Shown one piece after another: positions 44,274-54,036 of a DNA stretch of 64,000 nt. The position numbers and the translations under genes are program-made. The stretch comes from G963664585 sp963664585. Lineage in GTDB: Bacteria > Bacillota > Clostridia > Oscillospirales > Ruminococcaceae. Below the pieces are notes generated by a model. It saw nothing but the letters and a program-made list of their open reading frames with translations, had not been told where the DNA came from and searched no databases. The stretch's first letter is position 1. The number at the start of each line of letters is the position of its first letter. The stretch covers positions 1-64,000 of the forward strand of contig CAXXEO010000019.1 of assembly GCA_963664585.2 (NCBI GenBank), read 5' to 3'.

Positions 44274-47091
44274 ATGATGGATAAATACCGAGTTCACGAG
44301 GTGTCCAAGGATTTGGGCATGGCCAGTAAGGATATTATTAACCTTTTGGGAAAGTATTTCCCTGCTACACCCAAAAAACATATGACTTGCCCTCACCGAG
44401 GAGGAACTCAATTTGGTGTTCGACTACCATACCAAAATGACTGCTCTTCAAGACTTTGAGGCGTACTTTGCTATGCGTGCTGATACTGCAAGTGCCGAAG
44501 TCCCTGTCAAAGAAGAAGCTCCGTCTGTGCCGGTTTTGGAAAAAGAGCCTCAAGCAAAGCCTGAAGAGGCACAATCGCAAAAGCCCGTTTCACAGGTTCA
44601 GCCACAAACCATCACCCAGCCCCAGCAGTTCCAGCCCTCGAGGCAGCCTCAGCCGCAAGGACAGCCTCCAAGGGCAGCCTCAGCAAGGACAGCCTCAGCA
44701 AGGACAGCCTCAGCAGGGACAGCCTCCAAGGCAGTTCCAGCAGGGACAGCCTCCAAGGCAGCCTCAGCAAGGACAGCCTCAGCAGGGACAGCCCCCAAGG
44801 CAGTTCCAACAGGGTCAGCCCTCAGCAGGGACAGCCCCCAAGACAGTTCCAGCAGGGTCAGCCTCAGCAGGGACAGCCCCCAAGGCAGTTCCAGCATGGG
44901 TCAGCCTCAGCAGGGACAGCCCCCAAGGCAGTTCCAGCAAGGTCAGCCTCCACGGCAGTTCCAGCAAGGGCAAGCCCCCAGACAGCCTCAGCAGGCCCAA
45001 CCCCCGAGACAGCCTCTACCGTCACAGAACCGTCCGGGTCACCAGCCAAGCCAGCCCCAGAACAATGCTCAGCCACATCCTACCGTGGTGCAGAATGCAA
45101 CCACCGGTGGACGCGGCACCGCCCTCACTGTGGATATGCGTGCGCCCAGCATGGATCTTGAAAAATACAATGAGCGTTATGAAACTATAGCGCCCACCAA
45201 TCTGGCCGGTAAGGATACAGGAGTAAAAAAACAGAAGCTGACTCAGCGCTCGCAACAGCGCAAGGGTAAGCCAATCCTCTCACGGAGAGAGCAAGAGGCC
45301 GAAAAGCTTCGCCGTCTGGATCTCGAACGTCAGCGCCGTCAGAAGCTTGAGATCAGCCTTCCAGAAGAAATTTCGGTCGGCGATCTGGCTTTCAAGCTAA
45401 AAGTACAGTCCTCTGAGATTGTGAAACGTCTGATGGGAATTGGTATTATGGCCTCTGTTTCCAATGTGATTGACTATGATACAGCCGCTCTTGTGGCCAT
45501 GGATATTGGCGCCAAGGTTGAGCGTGAGGTCGTCGTTACCATTGAGGATCGTCTTTTTGATGCTTCGGATGACAACACGGGTGATATGCAGGAACGCAGC
45601 CCCATCGTTGTCGTCATGGGCCATGTCGACCACGGCAAGACCTCACTTTTGGACGCTATCCGCAAAACAAGAGTAACTGAGGGCGAAGCCGGTGGTATCA
45701 CCCAGCATATTGGTGCTTACCAAGTTGAGGTCAAGAACCGTTTGATCACTTTTCTGGATACTCCCGGACACGCTGCATTTACCTCCATGCGTGCCAGAGG
45801 TGCCCAGGTTACCGATATCGCCGTTCTTGTTGTCGCTGCCGACGATGGCATTATGCCGCAGACAGTCGAGGCGATCAACCACGCGAAAGCGGCCGGCGTC
45901 GCCATCATTGTGGCAATCAATAAAATTGACAAACCGGGCGCGAACCCCGAGAAGGTCAAACAGGGACTGACCGAATACGAGCTTGTCCCCGAAGAGTGGG
46001 GCGGAGATGTTATCTGCGTACCCGTGTCCGCAAAGACGGGCGAGAATTTAGATGCCCTGCTTGAAACGATCCTTCTTGTAGCTGACATGAAAGAACTCCG
46101 TGCCAATCCCGAAAGACTGGCAAAGGGAACCGTCATTGAGGCGAGACTGGACAAAGGCCGTGGTCCCGTGGCGACAATCCTTGTACAGAACGGTACGCTT
46201 CGGACTGGTAATATGATTATAGCTGGTACAGCTCTCGGTCGCGTTCGCGTGATGCAAGATGACAAGGGAAAACGGGTTGAAGAGGCCGGTCCCTCCATGC
46301 CTGTTGAGGTTACCGGACTTTCAGAGGTTCCTGCTGCTGGCGATTCCTTCAATGTGGTCGAGGATGAGCGCCTTGCCAAAGAGCTTGTGGATCAGCGCCG
46401 TCATGAATCCAAGGAAGAAACCTTCAGCGCTTATCAGAAGGTCACACTGGATAACCTCTTCTCGCAGATCTCTCTGGGCGAGATCAAGGAGCTTCCCATT
46501 ATCGTCAAAGCCGATGTGGGTGGTTCTCTTGAGGCAGTCAAGCAGTCCCTTGAGAAGCTTTCCTGCGACGAAGTGCGGGTCAAGGTCATCCATGGCGCGG
46601 TCGGCGCGGTGAGTGAGTCAGACGTTATGCTTGCCAACGCTTCCAATGCTATCATCGTCGGATTCAACGTTCGTCCGGAGCCAACTGCAAGGGACAATGC
46701 CGAGCGCGACAATGTAGAAATTCGCCTTTATCGTATTATTTATGATGCCATCAATGAGATCGAGGCCGCCATGAAGGGCATGCTTGCTCCCAAATTCAGA
46801 GATGTGGAGCTGGGAAGGGCACAGATCAGGGCTGTTTACAAGATCACCAACGTTGGTACAGTGGCCGGCTGCTATGTGCTGGAAGGCAAGATTACCAGAA
46901 ATGCTAATATCCGCATCGTACGCGACGGTATTATTGTAGCCGATGATAAGTTGGATAGCCTGAAGCGCTTTAAGGACGACGTCAAAGAGGTCGCAAGCGG
47001 CTATGAGTGCGGCATGAGCCTTTTGAAATTCTCCGATATTAAAGAAGGGGATATTTTCGAGGCATATGAGGTCCAGGAATACAGAGACTAA
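44274..47091 (+). CDS. infB: translation initiation factor IF-2, four +1 shifts in this sequence
   Basis: ATG 44274 (AAGGAGG upstream) gives the IF2 N-domain DKYRVHEVSKDLGMASKDII. An extra T at 44387-44388 breaks the frame before LTEEELNLVFDYHTKMTAL. Three further extra bases (44672-44674, 44819-44821, 44898-44900) lie in the Q/P/G-rich linker and cancel each other. Downstream: second N domain (LPEEISVGDLAFKLKVQSSE), G domain with GHVDHGKT (~449), DTPGHAAF and NKIDKP, then the C domains ending EAYEVQEYRD. Reconstructed length about 937 residues. GTPase that places initiator tRNA on the 30S subunit. Confidence 0.95.
44617..45010 (+). repeat. coding tandem repeat in the IF-2 linker
   Basis: Degenerate repeats encoding QPQQGQPPRQFQQG-like units. 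In the deposited frame, part of it reads as Ala/Ser/Arg/Thr-rich (SARTASAGT), but this comes from +1 shifts at 44672-44674, 44819-44821 and 44898-44900. Removing one base at each gives an unbroken Gln/Pro/Gly/Arg-rich linker. Confidence 0.8.
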
Positions 47092-47102
47092 TACAGAATC
47101 GT

Positions 47103-47133
47103 CTTTTTCTCCGCCTGCAAGGCGGAGAAAAAG
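47103..47133. repeat. GC-core hairpin in operon spacer
   Basis: CTTTTTCTCCGCC and GGCGGAGAAAAAG, perfect 13-bp arms around TGCAA, between infB and rbfA. No clear T run after it on the coding strand. Confidence 0.65.
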
Positions 47134-47168
47134 CGAAGAAGTAATTGCAGAAACCGGGAGGTATTAAA

Positions 47169-47507
47169 ATGCCGAGCTATAGATTGTCAAGGCTGACCGA
47201 GGATATGAAGCGCGAGATATGGGATATCATGCGCTCGTTAAAGGATCCAAGGATCACGGGGGTTCTCAGTATCGTCAAGCTGGATCTTTCAGGGGATATG
47301 TCCTACTGTAAGGTTTATGTGAGCTCGGTGGACGGTCTGGAAGCTGCCAAGAGCGCCGTGATTGGTCTCAACAGCGCCGCGGGTTTTGTCCGACGTGAGA
47401 TCGGTGCAAGAATACAGCTTAAGCGTACCCCTGAGATTAAATTCATTGCTGATGATTCTATTGAGCATTCGGCCGACATCAGCCGCATACTGGACAAGCT
47501 CAGCTAA
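47169..47507 (+). CDS. rbfA: ribosome-binding factor A
   Basis: 112 residues from ATG 47169 (GGGAGG upstream). RbfA features: RLTEDMKREIWDIMRSLKDP, CKVYVSSVDG, RREIGARIQLKRTPEIKFIA. Matures the 5' end of 16S rRNA in the 30S subunit. The longer frame start eight codons earlier lacks an RBS. Confidence 0.93.
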   Translation: MPSYRLSRLTEDMKREIWDIMRSLKDPRITGVLSIVKLDLSGDMSYCKVYVSSVDGLEAAKSAVIGLNSAAGFVRREIGARIQLKRTPEIKFIADDSIEHSADISRILDKLS

Positions 47508-47526
47508 GAAAAGAGGATACAGGACT

Positions 47527-48483
47527 GTGTGGATAAACAGAGCACTTTGTGCCCAGCGCCTTGCCGGTGCCGATAAAATACTAATACTAACTCATAAGGA
47601 CCCGGATGGAGATACACTGGGCAGTGCTTTCGGGCTGTGCAAGGCACTTAGCTCTATGGGCAAAATGGCGCGGGTGGAATGTCCCGATCCCCTTCCGGCG
47701 CGATATGACTATATGTATCCGGAGGATGAGAATGACTTCATACCGGAATATATCGTGTCGGTGGATGTGGCCGACGACAAACTTTTAGGCCGCCTTTGGG
47801 ATCAGGTTAGGGGCATCAATTTGTGTATTGATCACCATCCTTCCAACACCGATTATGCAGAGGAGACTCTGGTGGATGCCGAATGCTCTGCCACAGCCGA
47901 GCTTGTGTTTGAGATCATTAACGAAATGAAACTTTCGATCAGCCCAGCGATTGCCACCGCCCTGTATACGGGAATCAGCTCGGATACCGGTTCCTTTATC
48001 CATCAAAACACTACGGCTAAAAGCTTTACAATTGCGGGTAAACTTTTAGAGCTTGGGGCGGATAATGCGCTAGTTAACACGCGGCTTTTTGGACAGAAGA
48101 GCCGGGCGATGCTGTGGGCCCAAAGCATGGCAACGGCTGATATGAGCTATTTTTTAGATGGAAAATGCGCAATGATTAAAATTACAAGAGCTCTTTTGGC
48201 GAGTACCGGCGCCACCGATGAGGAGCTCGACGGCATCTCCGACATTCCCCGCAAGGTGGAAGGTGTAGAGGTGGGCGTTGTTGTCCGTGAACGTGCGGAT
48301 AATGTGACAAGGCTGTCTCTGCGTTCTTCTAATGGTGCCGATGTCTCAGCTGTCTGCCGAAAGCTTGGCGGCGGCGGGCATGTCCGCGCGGCTGGCTGTA
48401 CTTTATATATACCCATGGAAGAGGCGGAAAGAGTTGTGATCGAGGCTATTGAAGAGGAACTTCGCTTGAAGAAACTTCTCTAA
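47527..48483 (+). CDS. nrnA: DHH-family bifunctional oligoribonuclease / pAp phosphatase
   Basis: 318 residues from GTG 47527 (AAGAGGATAC upstream). DHH motifs: LTHKDPDGDTLGSAFGLC, VSVDVAD, NLCIDHHPSN, and the DHHA1 domain GGGGHVRAAGC. Degrades short RNA oligomers and dephosphorylates 3'-phosphoadenosine-5'-phosphate. The frame extends back into rbfA, but that part is a shadow. A possible alternative is pGpG hydrolysis, which would link to the HD-GYP proteins at 2-9 kb (inference). Confidence 0.9.
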   Translation: MWINRALCAQRLAGADKILILTHKDPDGDTLGSAFGLCKALSSMGKMARVECPDPLPARYDYMYPEDENDFIPEYIVSVDVADDKLLGRLWDQVRGINLCIDHHPSNTDYAEETLVDAECSATAELVFEIINEMKLSISPAIATALYTGISSDTGSFIHQNTTAKSFTIAGKLLELGADNALVNTRLFGQKSRAMLWAQSMATADMSYFLDGKCAMIKITRALLASTGATDEELDGISDIPRKVEGVEVGVVVRERADNVTRLSLRSSNGADVSAVCRKLGGGGHVRAAGCTLYIPMEEAERVVIEAIEEELRLKKLL

Positions 48484-48650
48484 TTCGACAGTCATATTTT
48501 TGCAGAGGGCTTAAAATATCTACTGATTTTACTGCGATGCCATGAGTTCCGATTGGCAGATCACGTTGTGTTAAAATCATTATCGGCTGTAAGCTACTGC
48601 ATGTTTCTAAGCAGCAATTCTATAGTTCGGGCACGGAAATGGAGAGTTTC

Positions 48651-49544
48651 ATGGATGGGATACTGCTGATCGATAAGGCAAGAGATTGGACTTCCTTCGA
48701 TATCGTCGCCAAGATGCGGGGTATCGTCAGACAGAAAAAAATAGGTCACGCCGGAACACTTGACCCTATGGCAACCGGTGTGCTGCCTTTGCTTTTAGGT
48801 AAGGCTACCAAGCTCAGCGATATATTACCGATAGAAGACAAACAATATAGAGCTCGTGTGCGACTGGGGCTGGTTACAGATACACAGGATATTACAGGAA
48901 AAATTGTTGAAAGTCATCCCGTGTCATTGACCCTTTCCGACATCCAGGTTGTCGCCGCCGACTTTGTGGGTAAGCAAAACCAAACACCGCCCATGTACTC
49001 TGCTGTCAAGGTGGGTGGGCAGAAGCTGTATGACCTTGCCCGCCAGGGGATAGAGGTTCATCGAGAAGCTAAGACTATTGAGATCTACGCGATCGCGATC
49101 TATGATTATGACGCTGTGGACAATGAGTTTTCCATGGACGTCAGCTGTTCGAAGGGAACCTACATAAGAACATTAAGCCACGATATGGGGATAAGGCTGG
49201 GCTGTGGAGCAACTCTGACCGCACTTAGGAGAACCATATCCTCAGGCTATCGGATAGAAGACAGCATCAACATAGAGGAAGCAGCCAGACTTGCCGGTGA
49301 AGGCAGGCTGGAAGATCATATACTTCCACTCGAGAGCGCCTTCTCAAGTCTACCCAGACTGGAACTGGATGAGACAAATTCCAAAAGCTTCCGTGATGGC
49401 ATACGCCTGCCCTATGAGCAGTTGGGTGTGACAAGGGTACTAGATCAGCTGGCCGTGTACGATCAGGGTTGTTTTTTGGGGTTAGCCCGGACTGAGGGCG
49501 AGAGTGGCCTGTTAATCGCTACGAAAATATTTAACAGAGACTGA
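48651..49544 (+). CDS. truB: tRNA pseudouridine-55 synthase
   Basis: 297 residues from ATG 48651 (GGAGAG upstream). Catalytic motif KIGHAGTLDPMATGVLPL with the nucleophilic Asp, YRARVRLGLVTDTQD, SCSKGTYIRTLSHDMG. Makes pseudouridine 55 in the T loop of tRNA. Confidence 0.94.
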   Translation: MDGILLIDKARDWTSFDIVAKMRGIVRQKKIGHAGTLDPMATGVLPLLLGKATKLSDILPIEDKQYRARVRLGLVTDTQDITGKIVESHPVSLTLSDIQVVAADFVGKQNQTPPMYSAVKVGGQKLYDLARQGIEVHREAKTIEIYAIAIYDYDAVDNEFSMDVSCSKGTYIRTLSHDMGIRLGCGATLTALRRTISSGYRIEDSINIEEAARLAGEGRLEDHILPLESAFSSLPRLELDETNSKSFRDGIRLPYEQLGVTRVLDQLAVYDQGCFLGLARTEGESGLLIATKIFNRD

Positions 49545-49574
49545 TTCTGTTTCTAATAGGAAAGAATATTCCTT

Positions 49575-49616
49575 TGTATATCTCATCTGCCGCCGTCGGC
49601 AGGGAGATGAGATACA
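49575..49616. repeat. hairpin in truB-ribF spacer
   Basis: TGTATATCTCATCTGCCG and CGGCAGGGAGATGAGATACA, a long stem with a GCCGCC/GGC core. Same design as the other spacer hairpins. Confidence 0.6.
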
Positions 49617-49759
49617 TTCATAAATAGACATAAAAAGGCATGAATCTGCCTTTTGCCTCCTTGAAGTCGGAGGAAGATGACCGGCCGTTGGCAGAGCAGA
49701 CAGAAAGAAAAAACCGTTTAAATGCTATAGTATTTGTTGGAAGCAAGGGGGAGAGTAGC

Positions 49760-50677
49760 CTGATCATCAGCAGAACCTTTAATCATATCATGCAGCGAGA
49801 AAGTGCAGTTGCCCTTGGCTTTTTTGATGGCATCCACCTGGGGCACCGGGCGGTCATCGATTCCGCCCTTGCCGAGCAAAAAAACGGACTTCTCACCTGC
49901 GTTTTTACCTTTACTACCAATATTGCAGTTCCGGAAGGAAAAATGAATACGGGACTTTTGCAGACGGAGGAACAAAAATGCCATATACTGGCTGAACTTG
50001 GGGTTGACTATATGACTGCGCCTGATTTTTCTCTGTTCAAAAATATGTTGCCAGAGGACTTCGCCACCGATATAGTTGTGAAAAGCTTTGGTGCAAGAGT
50101 TGTCGCCTGCGGCTATGATTTTCGCTTCGGACGCGGAGGGTCGGCAGGCGCCGAGGATCTGACGCGCTTTCTCAAGCCCTTTGGGATTCTGGTAAAAATC
50201 GTACCGGCCGTGCTTGACGAAAGCGGCCTTGCTGTGAGCTCCACCCGCATACGTCAGGCCGTTTCTGAAGGGAATATTCCTTTGGCCAACCGCCTGATGG
50301 GACGCCCCTTTTCAATCGACTTTCCTGTTACACATGGGCGGAAATTGGGGCGCCGACTGGACTTTCCCACGATTAATCAGCGTTTTCCCCAGGGATTTCA
50401 GATCCCGCGCTTCGGGGTTTATGCAAGTCGGGTGACGGTAGGGGGACAGACCTTTGCTGGGGCGACGAATGTGGGAATCAAGCCAACAGTCGGAGGAGAA
50501 AAAGACCCATTGGCAGAAACTTATATCATCGGCTTCGACGGTGATCTTTACGGATGCCCGGTGCTGGTGGAGTTTTTGGATTTTATACGACCCGAACAGA
50601 AATTTATTGATATTGATGAGCTCAAAGCAGCCATTGCAGAGGACGCCCGCCAGGCAAAGATGTTCTGTGCACGGTAA
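49760..50677 (+). CDS. ribF: bifunctional riboflavin kinase / FAD synthetase
   Basis: About 305 residues. FMN adenylyltransferase motif VALGFFDGIHLGHRAVI, SSTRIRQAVSEGNI, then riboflavin kinase with GRKLGRRLDFPTINQRF and ATNVGIKPTV. Start is uncertain: a CTG at 49760 has AAGGGGGAGAG at ideal spacing and gives an N terminus aligned with the family (LIISRTFNHI). The first ATG after it (49790) has no RBS, and the upstream ATG 49640 has poor spacing. Converts riboflavin to FMN and FAD. Confidence 0.9.
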   Translation: MIISRTFNHIMQRESAVALGFFDGIHLGHRAVIDSALAEQKNGLLTCVFTFTTNIAVPEGKMNTGLLQTEEQKCHILAELGVDYMTAPDFSLFKNMLPEDFATDIVVKSFGARVVACGYDFRFGRGGSAGAEDLTRFLKPFGILVKIVPAVLDESGLAVSSTRIRQAVSEGNIPLANRLMGRPFSIDFPVTHGRKLGRRLDFPTINQRFPQGFQIPRFGVYASRVTVGGQTFAGATNVGIKPTVGGEKDPLAETYIIGFDGDLYGCPVLVEFLDFIRPEQKFIDIDELKAAIAEDARQAKMFCAR

Positions 50678-51045
50678 ACCGAATTTGTGCGGGCACGTAA
50701 AATTAACGGGAAAACAATGAGCATAAAAGGTCATTAAAATATGGATTCAAATTTTGATGATCGGACTGTTTATAACGAGCCAAACAGCAATCAGTCGTTT
50801 TTATACTGCCCGGCATGACGATTGGCGAGAATTTTTTTGCAGATAACAGATATTACCGCAATAAATTGCAATACAACCCGATTTATCCTTGTCAATATGG
50901 GACAGAATAGCTTTACAAGCACATTTATATCTGCTATAATTACTACTGCGTGCCCTTTTCACGGCTCTGGGCGTCTGCCCGCTTTGCGGGAGCTTCACCT
51001 GACCCGGTGCTGAGATAGAGGCAAATAAAAAATGAGGTGATACAA
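50678..51045. other. ribF-rpsO spacer, possible S15 leader
   Basis: About 370 bp without a gene. The last 90 bp before rpsO contain GC-rich stems (GTCTGCCCGCTTTGCGGG and CACCTGACCCGGTG) in an otherwise AT-rich stretch. rpsO leaders in other Firmicutes fold to bind S15; similarity here is only in position and stem content. Confidence 0.35.
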
Positions 51046-51312
51046 ATGCTGTTAAAAGAAGACAAAAATGTGGTTATTACGGAGAACCAGCTTCATGAGA
51101 AGGATACTGGCTCCCCCGAGGTGCAAGTTGCGATTCTCACCAAAAAGATCAACGATCTGAATGAACATTTTAAGATTCACAAGAAGGATCATCATTCCCG
51201 TCGTGGACTTTTTAAGATGGTCGGACGCAGAAAGAGTCTGCTTTCCTACCTCCAGAAGAAGGATGTTGAGCGCTACCGTGCGCTTATCGCCAAGCTGGGC
51301 CTGCGCAAGTAA
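51046..51312 (+). CDS. rpsO: 30S ribosomal protein S15
   Basis: 88 residues from ATG 51046 (GAGGTG upstream; GTG 51037 is within the RBS). MLLKEDKNVVITENQLHEKD, TGSPEVQVAILTKKINDLNE, HHSRRGLFKMVGRRKSLL. Standard S15 length and the usual position before pnp. Confidence 0.96.
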   Translation: MLLKEDKNVVITENQLHEKDTGSPEVQVAILTKKINDLNEHFKIHKKDHHSRRGLFKMVGRRKSLLSYLQKKDVERYRALIAKLGLRK

Positions 51313-51324
51313 TCAGTAAAGAGA

Positions 51325-51353
51325 CGAAGGCAGGTGTTTCTCACCTGCCTTCG
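51325..51353 (+). terminator. hairpin after rpsO
   Basis: CGAAGGCAGGTG and CACCTGCCTTCG around TTTCT, 12 bp past the stop. It lacks a clear T tract, so it may be an mRNA processing or stability element between rpsO and pnp. Confidence 0.55.
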
Positions 51354-51645
51354 AAAATGTAATGGAAGTGTGTGGGCGTATGCCCGCCCTTAGCCGAAAG
51401 GCCGTGGACAGGCTTTCACCCAGACAGATGTGAAAGATGTGGCGTCCAATGCTTAGCAGTGAATCGGGTCATCTAATTTAAACATTTATTACGATTTTTT
51501 AATAATTGGGGCTTTTTCTCTCTGCTTTCTTTGCCTGCAGCACGAAGACAGAGTTCGAAACTCCATCTTTATTATTAAATTGCTTTAGATGGTCGGATTT
51601 ATTGCTAAAGCAGATTGGAAGCCCCAGTAAGAAGGAGGCAACAGA
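51354..51645. other. pnp leader region
   Basis: About 290 bp before pnp with several short GC stems (GGGCGTATGCCC, GGCCGTGGACAGGCTTTCACCC). It could hold a structured leader; PNPase controls its own mRNA in other bacteria. No gene seen. Confidence 0.3.
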
Positions 51646-53754
51646 ATGTTCGAAAATTATAAGGTGTTTGAAACCGAGCTTAACGGAAGAAAGCTGGCAG
51701 TTGAGGTCGGCAAGATCGGCGCACTGGCAAACGGCTCCTGTATGGTGCGCTATGGCGAAACCACCGTGATGGTCAATATAACCATGGCTCCCAAGCCCAG
51801 AGAAGGCGTTGATTTCTTTCCTTTATCCGTTGATTATGAAGAAAAACTTTATGCTGTGGGAAAAATCCCCGGTTCCTTTATTCGCCGCGAAAGCAGACCC
51901 TCTGAGAAGGCCATCATTGCCTCCCGTTCGGTCGACCGCCCAATCAGGCCCCTGTTCCCCAGCGATATGAGAAATGATGTCAGTGTTGTTATGACTGTCC
52001 TTTCCGTCGATCCGGACTGTTCGCCCGAAATCGCCGGAATGCTCGGTACCTCCATCGCCCTGTGCATTTCCGATATTCCATGGAATGGACCTATCGCAAG
52101 TGTCAACGTGGGTCTTGTGAATGGACAGATCATCGTCAACCCGGGCGAGGCTGACAGGGACAAGAGCGACCTAACTTTGACCATCGCGGGCGACAGTGAA
52201 ACCATCTGCATGATCGAATGCGGCGCCAATGAGGTGCCAGAAGATGTTATGCTGGCCGCTATCAAAGAGGGCCACAAGGACATCAAGGCCCTTGTCAAGT
52301 TCATCTCCGACATTCAGGCCGAGATTGGAAAGCCTAAATTCCCCTTCCAGTCCATGGTTGTTGACCCTGAGATGTTCACGGCTGTGAAGAACCTGGCCAT
52401 TGAAAAGGTTCGCTTTGCCCTCGACACCGACGATAAAAATGTCCGTGAAGAGCGTCTGGCCCCTGTTAAGGCAGAAATTCATGCGGCCTTTGACGAGCAG
52501 TATGCTGACAGACTCTCCATGCTGGATGAGTGTATCTACAAACTGCAGAAGTATGTGGTGCGCCGCTGGCTTCTCGATGACGGAAAGCGCGTAGACGGCA
52601 GAACACTCGACGAGATTCGTCCGTTGGCCTCAGAGGTTGGCCTCATCCCAAGAGTGCACGGCTCGGGCCTTTTCACCCGCGGCCAGACACAGGTGCTGAC
52701 GATTGCGACCCTTGGCTCGGTGTCTGAGGCACAGATACTTGACGGTATCGACAAAGAAGAGACCAAGCGTTATATGCATCACTATAATTTCCCCTCCTAC
52801 TCTGTGGGCGAGACCAAGCCATCCCGTGGCCCAGGTCGTCGTGAAATTGGCCATGGTGCACTTGCGGAAAGAGCTCTGCTGCCGGTTATTCCCTCTGTGG
52901 AGGAATTTCCCTATTCTCTCCGCCTCGTTTCTGAAATCACCTCTTCCAATGGATCCACATCTCAGGGTGCTATATGTGGTTCTACCCTGGCTCTGATGGA
53001 TGCCGGTGTCCCCATCAAGGCTCCCGTTGCTGGCATCTCCTGCGGCTTGATCACCGAGGGAGACCGCTGGATGACGATGGTTGATATTCAAGGCGTCGAG
53101 GACTTTTTTGGCGATATGGACTTCAAGGTCGGCGGAACGGCAAAGGGAATCACCGCCATCCAGGTGGATATCAAAATCAAGGGACTTACCTACGATATCA
53201 TTGCACAAGCTTTTGAAAAAACCAGAAAAGCCAGGCTTTATATTCTTAACGAGATTATGCTGAAGGCAATCTCAACCTATAGGCCTGAGCTTTCCAAATA
53301 CGCCCCCAAGATGCTTACCCTGACGATCGAACCTGACAAGATTCGTGAAGTCATCGGTTCGGGCGGTAAGGTAATCCAGCGCATCACTGCTGAGTGCAGC
53401 GTTCACATCGACATTGAGGATGACGGGCGCGTGTTTGTTTCCGCTATCAATATCGACGATGCCCGCCGTGCCGTGCAGATGATTGAAACTATCGCCAAGG
53501 ACCCTGAAGTTGGCGCGGTCTACAAGGGCAAGGTTACAAGGCTGATGGCCTTTGGCGCCTTTGTGGAAATCGCCCCCGGCAAAGAGGGACTTGTGCATAT
53601 TTCCAAATTGGATATTAAGCGCGTTGAGAAGGTAGAAGATGTGGTTACCGTTGGCGATGAAGTGTTGGTCAAGGTCACCGAGATCGACCAACAGGGCAGA
53701 ATTAATCTGTCGCGCCGTGACGTTCTTTTGGCACTTGAGGCGAAAAACGTATAG
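51646..53754 (+). CDS. pnp: polyribonucleotide nucleotidyltransferase
   Basis: 702 residues from ATG 51646 (AAGGAGG upstream). Two RNase PH-like cores (GSCMVRYGETTVMVNI; GSGLFTRGQTQVLTIATLG, SSNGSTSQGAICGSTLALMD), then KH (KIREVIGSGGKVIQRI) and S1 (GKVTRLMAFGAFVEIAPGKE) domains. 3'-5' phosphorolytic exoribonuclease. Uninterrupted, in contrast to the upstream genes of the operon. Confidence 0.97.
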   Translation: MFENYKVFETELNGRKLAVEVGKIGALANGSCMVRYGETTVMVNITMAPKPREGVDFFPLSVDYEEKLYAVGKIPGSFIRRESRPSEKAIIASRSVDRPIRPLFPSDMRNDVSVVMTVLSVDPDCSPEIAGMLGTSIALCISDIPWNGPIASVNVGLVNGQIIVNPGEADRDKSDLTLTIAGDSETICMIECGANEVPEDVMLAAIKEGHKDIKALVKFISDIQAEIGKPKFPFQSMVVDPEMFTAVKNLAIEKVRFALDTDDKNVREERLAPVKAEIHAAFDEQYADRLSMLDECIYKLQKYVVRRWLLDDGKRVDGRTLDEIRPLASEVGLIPRVHGSGLFTRGQTQVLTIATLGSVSEAQILDGIDKEETKRYMHHYNFPSYSVGETKPSRGPGRREIGHGALAERALLPVIPSVEEFPYSLRLVSEITSSNGSTSQGAICGSTLALMDAGVPIKAPVAGISCGLITEGDRWMTMVDIQGVEDFFGDMDFKVGGTAKGITAIQVDIKIKGLTYDIIAQAFEKTRKARLYILNEIMLKAISTYRPELSKYAPKMLTLTIEPDKIREVIGSGGKVIQRITAECSVHIDIEDDGRVFVSAINIDDARRAVQMIETIAKDPEVGAVYKGKVTRLMAFGAFVEIAPGKEGLVHISKLDIKRVEKVEDVVTVGDEVLVKVTEIDQQGRINLSRRDVLLALEAKNV

Positions 53755-53804
53755 AATGCTCAACCGATGTCGTTGTACTCGGCATGATGCTAAGTGAAAA
53801 GGAT

Positions 53805-53831
53805 AGACCGCTGTTATGGCGGTCTTTTTTT
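53805..53831 (+). terminator. intrinsic terminator of the nusA-pnp operon
   Basis: GACCGC, loop TGTTATG, GCGGTC, then TTTTTTT, about 50 bp after the pnp stop. Confidence 0.9.
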
Positions 53832-53892
53832 GCTATCTATTAAGATCTACATGATATTGTTTTGTCTCTTTCTCCATCTTCAATTTTCCATT

Positions 53893-53998
53893 TATAGCCA
53901 ATTAGCTTAAAAACTGGCTATATATAAAACATCATTTTCTTCCCCCGCCTTCGGCGGGGGAAGAAATCACAAGCATGTTTTCAAATTAATCAACTATA
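53893..53998 (-). repeat. 106-bp MITE-like repeat, inverted copy
   Basis: TATAGCCAATTAGCTTAAAA to AATTAATCAACTATA with core CCCCCGCCTTCGGCGGGGG. Intact counterpart of the IS-interrupted copy at 22331. Confidence 0.88.
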
Positions 53999-54036
53999 CC
54001 ATTGCAACATAACTTGGCCACGATAAACTAGTGGTT

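Noticed and set aside
44456..45190. 244-codon plus-strand frame rich in Gln/Pro overlapping infB
   Set aside because: It is the infB linker read in the neighbouring frame; explained by the +1 shifts and not a separate gene.
45717..46379. 220-codon minus-strand frame within infB
   Set aside because: Antisense shadow of the IF-2 G domain, Ser/Thr-rich composition typical of such shadows.
50678..51645. tRNA or other stable RNA around rpsO
   Set aside because: GC stems are present but no cloverleaf or known RNA consensus could be fitted by eye.
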